A model generated the notes under the pieces. The model saw nothing but the letters and a program-made list of their open reading frames with translations. It was not told the DNA's origin and did no database searches. A stretch of DNA of 21,505 nucleotides, taken from positions 1 to 21,505 of the forward strand of contig JAILDR010000100.1 of NCBI GenBank assembly GCA_024689285.1. The letters run 5' to 3'. Each line of letters begins with the position of its first letter. Positions within the stretch are counted from its first letter, which is position 1. Position numbers and translations under genes: made by a program. This DNA comes from Bacteroidales bacterium. GTDB lineage: Bacteria > Bacteroidota > Bacteroidia > Bacteroidales > F082. Of the stretch, positions 1 through 5,500 are shown piece by piece.

Positions 1-371
1 CCGCTTGGAGCAACCCTTATCGCGCTTTCTGGCAGTACAACGAAAACGGTACCGCCGTGGCCATGCCTGGCTTCAACTTCGCCTTGAGTCAACTGGCTCA
101 CTTCCGGGACGAGAAGAAAATCCTGCCGACTACCATCGAGCGGTATCTCGATTACTACGAAAAACTGCTCAAGGTTGATTATTTGATCCTTGACAACAAC
201 AGCATACAACTCATTAACCACGGGGAAGCCATAGAAGGCCTTTCCCTGCTTTGCACCAAGCCGATCAACGTGGAAGGCAAACCCATCAACTTCCGCAAGG
301 TTGAGGAAGGTTATCTGGTGTGGTTTGACCTGAAAAAAAACGAAACTGTTACTATAAAAATCAGAGAATGA
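1..371 (+). CDS. C-terminal fragment of an unidentified protein (5' end outside the window)
   Basis: The reading frame is open from the first bases of the window (codons in phase with position 3) to the TGA at 369-371, so the visible 122-123 residues are a tail and not a whole gene. The ATG at position 57 is probably internal, because the residues before it (reading NPYRAFWQY) look like ordinary protein. The last 50 or so residues alternate hydrophobic and charged positions and end in KNETVTIKIRE, which suggests a small beta-sandwich closing a larger enzyme. I considered the end of a carbohydrate-active enzyme such as a polysaccharide deacetylase, but no catalytic motif is visible and I do not recognise the family. 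The stop codon overlaps the purN start (ATGA), so the two genes are very likely cotranscribed and translationally coupled. Confidence 0.75.
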   Translation, partial: AWSNPYRAFWQYNENGTAVAMPGFNFALSQLAHFRDEKKILPTTIERYLDYYEKLLKVDYLILDNNSIQLINHGEAIEGLSLLCTKPINVEGKPINFRKVEEGYLVWFDLKKNETVTIKIRE

Positions 372-937
372 AAAGATTATCCATATTTGTCAGCGGCAAC
401 GGCACCAACATGCAGCGTATTGCCGAATACTTTGCCGACAACCAAGACGTTGAAATCGTCAACGTGGTGTGCAACAATCCCAATGCCTACTCCATCGAGC
501 GGGCGAAGAACTTAGGCATCCCGCTTCGAATGATTACCCGTCAGGACTTCAGGAGCGAAGCCTTCGTGAAAGAGCTGCAAGAGCTTCGCATCGACCTCAT
601 CGTATTGGCAGGCTTCCTTTGGAAGGTTCCTGAGGGACTGGTGAAAGCATTCCCGAGGCGCATCGTCAACATCCACCCAGCCCTGCTGCCCAAATTTGGC
701 GGCAAAGGATTCTACGGCGAGCATGTACACGAGGCGGTGGTAGCGGCCAAGGAGGCCCAGTCGGGTATTACGGTTCACTATGTCAACGAGTTGTACGACA
801 GCGGCGAGATTATTCTTCAGGCTCATGTCGCCTTAGACGAAAAAGAAACACCTGACTCCTTGGCGGCTAAAATCCACCAACTGGAACAGTCTTATTTCCC
901 CGTGGCGATAGAGTATGTGTTGATGTCACAAAACTGA
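368..937 (+). CDS. purN: Phosphoribosylglycinamide formyltransferase PurN (GART)
   Basis: PurN transfers a formyl group from 10-formyltetrahydrofolate to glycinamide ribonucleotide, the third step of purine synthesis, in the cytosol. At 189 residues it matches the single-domain family. The N-terminal SGNGTN (residues 9-14) is the phosphate-binding loop. N101 and H103 in NIHPALLP and D144 in YDSGEII correspond to the catalytic Asn, His and Asp of the E. coli enzyme (N106, H108, D144). The start at 368 fits because it gives the usual MKRLSIFVSGNG beginning and overlaps the upstream stop by 4 nt. No other purine gene is visible. The stop (935-937) directly abuts the stop of the converging ATPase gene. 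The identification is secure. Confidence 0.95.
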   Translation: MKRLSIFVSGNGTNMQRIAEYFADNQDVEIVNVVCNNPNAYSIERAKNLGIPLRMITRQDFRSEAFVKELQELRIDLIVLAGFLWKVPEGLVKAFPRRIVNIHPALLPKFGGKGFYGEHVHEAVVAAKEAQSGITVHYVNELYDSGEIILQAHVALDEKETPDSLAAKIHQLEQSYFPVAIEYVLMSQN

Positions 938-2065
938 CTAAACCACCTGTTGCTTCAGCCAAGCCGCAAAAATCGGGTCTTGGATTTCGGTTTTGCCGGG
1001 CAACACGTCTATCAGGTCGCGCTGCAACATGGCCTTGCGAAGGTTCTTGATGTTGGCCGAAGTGCCCAATTCGTACTTGTCAAGGATGGTTTTCGAAGAG
1101 AAATTCTCCACACCGTCCTGCACTGCATGGAGGAAATTGATTTGCTTGGGCGTCAGCGAATCAAGCAAGTTGCTGAACAACAGCCTCATCTGGTCGATGA
1201 TGTTGGCGAATGCCGTCTCAATGGTTTCAGCCGTGCAAGTGCCTTCCGTACGCAGCCACACCTGATGCGACAGTTGCTGCACATAATAGGGATGCGCGTC
1301 CACCTTGCGGACGATTTCAGCAGCCAACGCCTTGGAAATCGACTTCCCCGTTTTCTTGAACTGCCTCGTTATATAAGGTATCCAGTCCGCCTCAGCGATT
1401 TTGTCGAGAAACATGAGGTCACCGAACTTGTAGAAAGGCATTTCGTAGTTGCCAAAGATGTCTAAAAGCATGTGGCGCTTGCTTCCATAGAGGCAATAGC
1501 ACACCGAATTGTGCAACTGCCAGTGGGAGCGCAACTTACGCTGAAACGCCAACGAATCGGCGTAATTGCCCACGTTTTGGAACTCGTCGATGCAGATGAC
1601 GAAATTCTTGCCTTTTTCTTCCGCGATGCGCTGCGGCAGGTCGAGGATTTCGTCCTCGGAATACTGCACTTCCTTGAAGTTGAGGCCGAAAGACACCTCG
1701 TAGGCCGAGCTTCCCTCTCCGAGTGAAATCTTCGGCCCTACCGAACCGATGTGTTTCTTCATCAGTGCAACCCATTCGTCCAGCTTTGAGGCCGAGGCTT
1801 GCAGCACGGCATTGACGTAGGTCTTGTAGAACTGCTCCTCGGTGCGACAGTTGAAAATGTCGATTCGGGCGGCATAAAAGCCTTTGTCCTTCTCAAGCAT
1901 CTCCAGGGTTTTGTTCACAAGCGAGGTTTTTCCCCATCGACGCGGCGAGATGATGGCTGTGTTCACCAGACTTTTGAAGTTACCAAGAAGCTGGGTTGTT
2001 TCTTTCTCTCTATCGATAAAGAACTCATTTTCAGCCATTTTACCATAAGCAAACGGACTTTCCAT
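938..2065 (-). CDS. AAA family ATPase of the ATPase_2 (PF01637) type
   Basis: This 375-residue protein has a Walker A motif, SPRRWGKTSL (residues 40-49), and a Walker B motif, FVICIDEFQN (155-164, D160 and E161). A possible sensor region, LYGSKRHML, lies at 192-200. The pattern RREKE..L...........SPRRWGKTSL is typical of the STAND-like ATPase_2 proteins (PF01637) found in many copies in Bacteroidota and archaea. The C-terminal 130 residues look like a helical, winged-helix-type region (SLTPKQINFLHAV, then SANIKNLRKAMLQRDLI), common in this family. The cellular role of these proteins is not established; DNA binding or signal sensing is only a guess. The gene stands alone. Its promoter is embedded in a 15-bp tandem array, and its stop abuts the purN stop with no gap. 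Confidence 0.85.
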   Translation of the reverse strand: MESPFAYGKMAENEFFIDREKETTQLLGNFKSLVNTAIISPRRWGKTSLVNKTLEMLEKDKGFYAARIDIFNCRTEEQFYKTYVNAVLQASASKLDEWVALMKKHIGSVGPKISLGEGSSAYEVSFGLNFKEVQYSEDEILDLPQRIAEEKGKNFVICIDEFQNVGNYADSLAFQRKLRSHWQLHNSVCYCLYGSKRHMLLDIFGNYEMPFYKFGDLMFLDKIAEADWIPYITRQFKKTGKSISKALAAEIVRKVDAHPYYVQQLSHQVWLRTEGTCTAETIETAFANIIDQMRLLFSNLLDSLTPKQINFLHAVQDGVENFSSKTILDKYELGTSANIKNLRKAMLQRDLIDVLPGKTEIQDPIFAAWLKQQVV

Positions 2066-2091
2066 ATCGCAAAATCATTAGTTTCACGCCG

Positions 2092-2124
2092 CAAATATAA
2101 TCATTTGATTTGAAATAGAACAAT
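2092..2124 (-). promoter_or_regulatory. Putative Bacteroidota-type promoter of the ATPase gene
   Basis: On the minus strand the -7 box TATATTTG (forward 2092-2099) matches the TAnnTTTG consensus exactly. A TTG (forward 2121-2123) lies 21 nt upstream as the -33 element. Transcription would start near 2085, about 20 nt before the ATG. The -33 element and spacer lie inside the first two units of the 15-bp array. Confidence 0.55.
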
Positions 2125-2218
2125 TTGAAATGAAATAATTTCAAATCATTTAATTTGAAATAGAATTGTTTGAAATCATTTGATTTGAAATGGATTGATT
2201 TGAAACCATTTTGTTTCA
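2099..2218. repeat. Tandem array of eight 15-bp units upstream of the ATPase gene
   Basis: Units begin at 2099, 2114, 2129, 2144, 2159, 2174, 2189 and 2204. The consensus is AATCATTTGATTTGA, with the strongest conservation in the leading AA(T) and in the trailing TTTGA/TTTCA. The units at 2099 and 2174 are identical. Adjacent units create dyads: a perfect 9-bp inverted repeat ATTTGAAAT / ATTTCAAAT at 2123-2131 and 2138-2146, and near-palindromes of the form TCAAATCA-TT-TGATTTGA at 2141-2158 and 2171-2188. The period of 15 is a multiple of three, but all + strand frames quickly meet TGA or TAG, so it is not a coding repeat. It overlaps the ATPase promoter, which suggests a multi-site operator, but that is inference. 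Confidence 0.85.
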
Positions 2219-2515
2219 TGGCAAAGTTTTCATAGAAACTTCAGCTTTGCTTGGTTTTGGCAGAGTGCGAGTGTTGTTTTGCACCGAAATCAAAACAGCA
2301 CCGCTATGGACAAAAAGAAATCACATTACCTCGTGCATGGGCTGTTCTGGAAAGGACAAATGCACAACGCGAACTATCTCGGAGCAAAGCAAGGCAGGCG
2401 GTACTATGGCACAGACAACTGCTTACGATGAACGCACATAACGAGGTGCTGGAACCGATTTCGCTGAGGAAAAGGATGAAAGGATTGCTGGAAGAGGTGT
2501 TGTCAAAATATTGAA
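2219..2515. other. Intergenic stretch without a convincing gene; possible decayed coding DNA
   Basis: The base composition here resembles coding DNA more than the AT-rich flanks do. The open frames (2211-2441, 2251-2514, and a 41-codon frame from the ATG at 2306 to a stop near 2429) overlap each other and match nothing I recognise. The 2306 frame starts MDKKKSHYLVHGLFWKGQ. A second stretch in another frame starts at the ATG at 2428 and ends SKY at 2514. Two plausible pieces in different frames are what a frameshifted remnant would give. No terminal repeats or transposase motifs are seen. Confidence 0.3.
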
Positions 2516-2517
2516 AA

Positions 2518-2573
2518 AACTGAATTTTTATGCAAATCATAAAATCTAATTTTCAGATTTGCATAAAACAGTT
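2518..2573 (-). terminator. Hairpin with minus-strand T-run, probable second terminator of the yitT transcript
   Basis: A perfect 13-bp inverted repeat, TTTTATGCAAATC (2526-2538) with GATTTGCATAAAA (2556-2568), is extended outward by AACTG (2518-2522) pairing with CAGTT (2569-2573) across a 3-nt bulge. The loop is 17 nt. Read on the minus strand the stem is followed by TTTTTTC, so it works as an intrinsic terminator in that direction. It lies just downstream of the better terminator at 2581-2606. It could instead be a processed RNA stem or a protein site. Confidence 0.45.
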
Positions 2574-2606
2574 AAGAAAAAAAGGAGTGCCAACCAGCAC
2601 TCCTTT
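2574..2606 (-). terminator. Intrinsic terminator of yitT
   Basis: A perfect 10-bp stem, AAAGGAGTGC (2581-2590) with GCACTCCTTT (2597-2606), has a 6-nt loop. On the minus strand the stem runs straight into a T-tract with one interrupting C (2574-2580). It lies 27 nt beyond the yitT stop. Confidence 0.8.
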
Positions 2607-2633
2607 CCCATATAAATTTGAATTTCAATATTT

Positions 2634-3578
2634 TTACTCCGTTGGCAAAGCCTTAAATCCATTACCCATAATCTCGGAGCTTTCAATCACGTTAACGAAA
2701 GCATTCGGATCAAGGAAACGAAGATTGGCCTTCAGCTTCACCAAGTCGCTACGGTTCAAGGTCACATAAATCATCTTGCGCTCGGCACCTTGGTAGAGGC
2801 CGCTTCCTGCGAATACCGTACCACTGCGGTCCAAGTCCTTGAGGATGAAGTTGCGCACCTCATCGATTTTGTCGGTGACGATGAAAGCTGTCTTGTAGCT
2901 CTTCACGCCTTCCACAACGAGGTCGATGATCTTGCCTTCGATGTAAATCAGAAGGATGGAATAGATGGGCAGGCGGATGTCCTCGAAAGCAATCAAGGTG
3001 GTAAGTGAAATGATGCTGTCCACAACCATCACGAGTGTACCGAGGCTGATTTTGGTGTATTTATGGATAATCATGGAGATGATGTCGGAACCGCCCGAAG
3101 TGGCGCCGGCACGGAAAATGACACCGATGGCCACGCCATAGATGAGGCCGGAAACGATGGTGTTCAGGAAGAAATCGGGCATGAAGTAGCGTTGTACATC
3201 ACCTTCCAGGAAGAACAACGACGATTGCATCTCGGTGTCGAAGAAAGCCCCGTCATGGATAAGTGGCGCATAGCCCCACCACGTTTCAAGGATATAGGTG
3301 AACACAGGAATCAGGATGACTGAAATGATGGTCTTGATGCCGAACTTGGGGCCCAGGATGATGGTGCCGATGATCAGCAAGGGAATATCCATACAAATGC
3401 CCGCCAATGAGATTTTCCAACCCCACAAGGCATTGAAGACGTTGGCGAGACCATACACTCCGCCTGGTGCCAAGTGGTAGGGGTTCACGAACATCACATC
3501 GCCAACGGCGAAAAGAGCTGAACCTAACACCAACAAGGCATAGGCAATAATTTGTTGCTTCAATTTTTCGTTTTTCAT
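2634..3578 (-). CDS. YitT family membrane protein (DUF161 plus C-terminal DUF2179)
   Basis: This integral membrane protein has 314 residues. Hydrophobic segments lie at roughly residues 8-30, 56-78, 81-98, 137-156, 178-198 and 203-220. The glycine-rich motif RAGATSGGSDII (156-167) is the hallmark of YitT/DUF161 proteins. The last 85 or so residues (from about 229, AFIVTDKIDEVRNFI) form the soluble DUF2179 domain, with GAERKMIYVTLNR in its middle. The molecular function of the family is not firmly established; a transporter role is often assumed. The gene is monocistronic, with its own promoter at 3600-3631 and tandem hairpins downstream. Confidence 0.9.
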   Translation of the reverse strand: MKNEKLKQQIIAYALLVLGSALFAVGDVMFVNPYHLAPGGVYGLANVFNALWGWKISLAGICMDIPLLIIGTIILGPKFGIKTIISVILIPVFTYILETWWGYAPLIHDGAFFDTEMQSSLFFLEGDVQRYFMPDFFLNTIVSGLIYGVAIGVIFRAGATSGGSDIISMIIHKYTKISLGTLVMVVDSIISLTTLIAFEDIRLPIYSILLIYIEGKIIDLVVEGVKSYKTAFIVTDKIDEVRNFILKDLDRSGTVFAGSGLYQGAERKMIYVTLNRSDLVKLKANLRFLDPNAFVNVIESSEIMGNGFKALPTE

Positions 3579-3599
3579 ATCATAAACTATTATTTGTCA

Positions 3600-3631
3600 G
3601 TAAATTAATTCAATTTATCATTTCTTTCAAA
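3600..3631 (-). promoter_or_regulatory. Putative promoter of the yitT-type gene
   Basis: On the minus strand TTTG (forward 3628-3631) is followed after 20 nt by TAATTTAC (forward 3600-3607). This is close to the Bacteroidota pattern TTTG-N19..21-TAnnTTTG and lies 22 nt or more from the start codon. Confidence 0.5.
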
Positions 3632-3675
3632 CGGCAAAATTACAAATTTATCGTCTGACATTAACATTTTCTTCC

Positions 3676-3683
3676 TATTTTTG
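3676..3683 (+). promoter_or_regulatory. Putative -7 box for the tRNA-Arg / PepSY-like transcript
   Basis: TATTTTTG matches TAnnTTTG exactly and lies 40 nt upstream of the mature tRNA. The -33 element is poor (CTG at 3655-3657, 18 nt upstream). No comparable box exists in the 15 nt between the tRNA and the next gene. Confidence 0.5.
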
Positions 3684-3722
3684 CAAGCTGATAAGGGGCG
3701 AAGCATTGTTTCCATACTCTTT

Positions 3723-3794
3723 GGACCCGTAGTTTAATGGATAAAATAAAGGATTCCGGTTCCTTAGCTCAGGGTTCGATTCCCTGCGGGTTCA
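3723..3794 (+). tRNA. tRNA-Arg, anticodon CCG
   Basis: The sequence folds into a full 72-nt cloverleaf. The acceptor stem pairs GGACCCG (3723-3729) with CGGGTTC (3787-3793), with one G-T pair. The D-stem is GTTT/AAAT around a loop containing GG. The anticodon stem AAGGA/TCCTT encloses the loop TTCCGGT, giving anticodon CCG, which reads CGG (arginine). The T-arm is CAGGG-TTCGATT-CCCTG, and the discriminator base is A. The 3' CCA is not encoded and must be added after processing. The T-loop and the bases at positions 8, 18-19 and 33 are normal, so it should be functional. Confidence 0.93.
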
Positions 3795-3809
3795 CGACTT
3801 TCTCAATAA

Positions 3810-4244
3810 ATGATTACGAAAATGAAAAGACTCAGCATCATTACAGCAATCTTCGCCTTCATCTTTTGCTGCACGACTGCAGTTAAGGCGCAGAACAGCA
3901 ATCCCGCTGTTGCCCAATTCGTCGAACAGCATTTCCCAAAGGCTACCATTCAAACTTCGCTTCCTGACGAGGATGACATAGATGTCATTTTGAGCGATTT
4001 CACCAAGATTGAGTTCAACCTTAACCACGAATGGAAAAAAGTGGACTGCGAACATGCCACCATATACACCAGTGTACCCACCACGCTTGTCCCAGAGCAA
4101 ATCACGGCTTACGTGACTGCCAACTTCCCCAATGCCACCATTAAAAAGCTGGAAAAGAAATACTATGGTTGGGAAATTGAACTCAACAACGGACTGGAGG
4201 TAAACTTCAACAACAGTTTCAAAGTAACCAAAATCGACGACTAA
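3810..4244 (+). CDS. Exported PepSY-like domain protein (copy 1)
   Basis: This 144-residue protein has a signal peptide: basic MITKMKR, a hydrophobic core, and a likely cleavage after AVKA at residue 27. An in-frame ATG at 3822 (MKRLSI) is an equally possible start. The mature part has the two related halves of the PepSY_like family (PF11396, formerly DUF2874). The first includes DVILSDFTKIEFNLN and the second ends in GWEIELNNGLEVNFN, the usual W-EIEL-NG signature. Family members are periplasmic or surface proteins of Bacteroidota without an assigned reaction; inhibitor-like or binding roles are inferred from the fold. The gene starts 15 nt after tRNA-Arg and is followed 15 nt later by a paralogue (copy 2). 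Confidence 0.85.
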   Translation: MITKMKRLSIITAIFAFIFCCTTAVKAQNSNPAVAQFVEQHFPKATIQTSLPDEDDIDVILSDFTKIEFNLNHEWKKVDCEHATIYTSVPTTLVPEQITAYVTANFPNATIKKLEKKYYGWEIELNNGLEVNFNNSFKVTKIDD

Positions 4245-4259
4245 AACACCTTTGACATC

Positions 4260-4691
4260 ATGAGAAAAGCATTGGCATTAGCCTTATTCATTGGCATCGC
4301 TATCACCAACACTTCATGCAACAGCGGCAAAAAGACCATGTTCATGAATAACTTTGTACACACTTATTTCCCTGACACGGAAATAGTCGCCAGTATCAAG
4401 GACGGTTTTGATTACGATGTCACGCTCAGCGACTACACCCAAATCAGCTTCGATGGCAACCTGCTTGGCAAGCTTGATTGGGACGAAGTGGACTGCAGAC
4501 ACGCCAATATGAACACGACAGTTCCTGCCGCTCTGGTACCTGTTGAAATCAACAATCTAGTGAACCGTCTTCATGGAGGTCAATCCATCATGAAGATTGC
4601 TAAAGACAACCGTGGTTGGGACATCGAACTGACCAACGGCATTGAACTCGAGTTCGACAAGAGGTTTAACCTCGTTGACATGGACGATTAA
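4260..4691 (+). CDS. PepSY-like lipoprotein (copy 2, paralogue of the preceding gene)
   Basis: This 143-residue protein has a type II signal peptide. After MRKALALALFIGIAI comes the lipobox TNTSC with C20 as the lipidated cysteine. The rest aligns with copy 1 along its whole length: YFPDTEIVAS with HFPKATIQTS, DVTLSDYTQISF with DVILSDFTKIEF, VDCRHAN with VDCEHAT, TTVPAALVP with TSVPTTLVP, and GWDIELTNGIELEF with GWEIELNNGLEVNF. Spacing of 15 nt and a shared terminator indicate one operon. The pair therefore looks like a tandem duplication in which one copy became a lipoprotein and the other stayed soluble. The function is unknown. Confidence 0.87.
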   Translation: MRKALALALFIGIAITNTSCNSGKKTMFMNNFVHTYFPDTEIVASIKDGFDYDVTLSDYTQISFDGNLLGKLDWDEVDCRHANMNTTVPAALVPVEINNLVNRLHGGQSIMKIAKDNRGWDIELTNGIELEFDKRFNLVDMDD

Positions 4692-4713
4692 ATCGGATCT
4701 GACAACAATCGAG

Positions 4714-4751
4714 TAGGAGGGAAATTTAGTAGTTTCTCTCCTATTTCATTT
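4714..4751 (+). terminator. Intrinsic terminator of the PepSY-like operon
   Basis: An 11-bp stem, TAGGAGGGAAA (4714-4724) with TTTCTCTCCTA (4733-4743), has one G-T pair and an 8-nt loop. It is followed by TTTCATTT. The tail overlaps the stop codon of the converging sugar transferase gene (4750-4752). Confidence 0.65.
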
Positions 4752-5403
4752 AAATCATCTCTCCCGCATACTCCATATTTTTCCCTAACACCGTACAAAA
4801 TATCATCTGAATATCCTTAATAAACGAATAATGCCTATAATAATAGCAGTTTAGCTTCACCTTATCGGGATAGATTACCGTGTCGTTATACTCAAGGGCT
4901 ATGACTTGCGCATCACGTGTGTCGCCCTCTTCCTGTTTCTGGGCAACATAATCGGCTATCATTTTGTCTTCATTCCTGTATTTTAAAGTGGCAGGGCCTG
5001 TTATTCCAGGCCACAGTTTCAGCACCTCTCTATCGGCACCTTGCAGTTGGTCGGCATAGCCAGGCACATCGGGACGCGGACCTACGAAGCTCATATTACA
5101 AATAAAGACATCCCATATTCCCGGTAGCTCATCCAATTTGTGAAGTCTCAAAGCAGCGCCAAATGGCGTGATGCGTTTCTCGCCTGCCATACTAACAGAA
5201 CTTCCGTTGTGATCCACTGTCATCGTTCGAAATTTATGGCATTTGAATAATTTCCCTCCTTTGCCAACCCTTTCCTGTGCAAAGAATGCCGGGCCTCCTG
5301 GCATTTTGATTTTGATTAAAACAGCCAAAACGATAAAGACAGGCCACAACACCAATAGGCCAATGAAGGAAACAATACGATCGAAGAGAAATTTCAATAT
5401 CAT
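4750..5403 (-). CDS. Small monotopic sugar-phosphate transferase (PF02397, initiating glycosyltransferase)
   Basis: Enzymes of this family move a phospho-sugar from a UDP-sugar onto undecaprenyl phosphate at the inner membrane and so start the building of O-antigen, capsule or glycoprotein glycans. At 217 residues this is the short PglC-like form, without the extra membrane helices of WbaP/WcaJ. The N-terminal hydrophobic segment (about 5-31) contains a proline (P21), expected for a re-entrant helix. KFRTM (57-61), the catalytic dyad D91-E92 in KLDELP, MSFVGPRP (104-111) and the GITGPA region (133-138) are all family hallmarks. It is an orphan: no other glycosyltransferase, flippase or nucleotide-sugar gene is nearby. 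It lies 97 nt downstream of the DUF2027-Smr gene on the same strand, and I see no clear promoter between them, so readthrough is possible. The sugar cannot be told. Confidence 0.88.
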   Translation of the reverse strand: MILKFLFDRIVSFIGLLVLWPVFIVLAVLIKIKMPGGPAFFAQERVGKGGKLFKCHKFRTMTVDHNGSSVSMAGEKRITPFGAALRLHKLDELPGIWDVFICNMSFVGPRPDVPGYADQLQGADREVLKLWPGITGPATLKYRNEDKMIADYVAQKQEEGDTRDAQVIALEYNDTVIYPDKVKLNCYYYRHYSFIKDIQMIFCTVLGKNMEYAGEMI

Positions 5404-5500
5404 GAGACTTGTTTTACCTTATTAACGTGTTTTAAGCTTCTTATAAAAACCAAAAACCATATTCACCCGGTATGCCATAGAGAAGATGTGACATTCATTT

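Noticed and set aside
950..1465. Plus-strand open frame of 171 codons inside the ATPase gene
   Set aside because: It is antisense to an ATPase gene with clear Walker motifs, has no recognisable domain, and is best explained as a shadow frame.
2099..2218. The 15-bp array as a CRISPR or as plasmid-type origin iterons
   Set aside because: The units are directly adjacent with no spacers, too short for CRISPR repeats, and no cas gene is present. There is no rep gene or DnaA-box cluster, so an origin is not supported.
2518..2573. Inverted repeat as the ends of a small insertion element
   Set aside because: The arms are only 17 nt apart with nothing between them, no target duplication is seen, and the T-run fits a terminator better.
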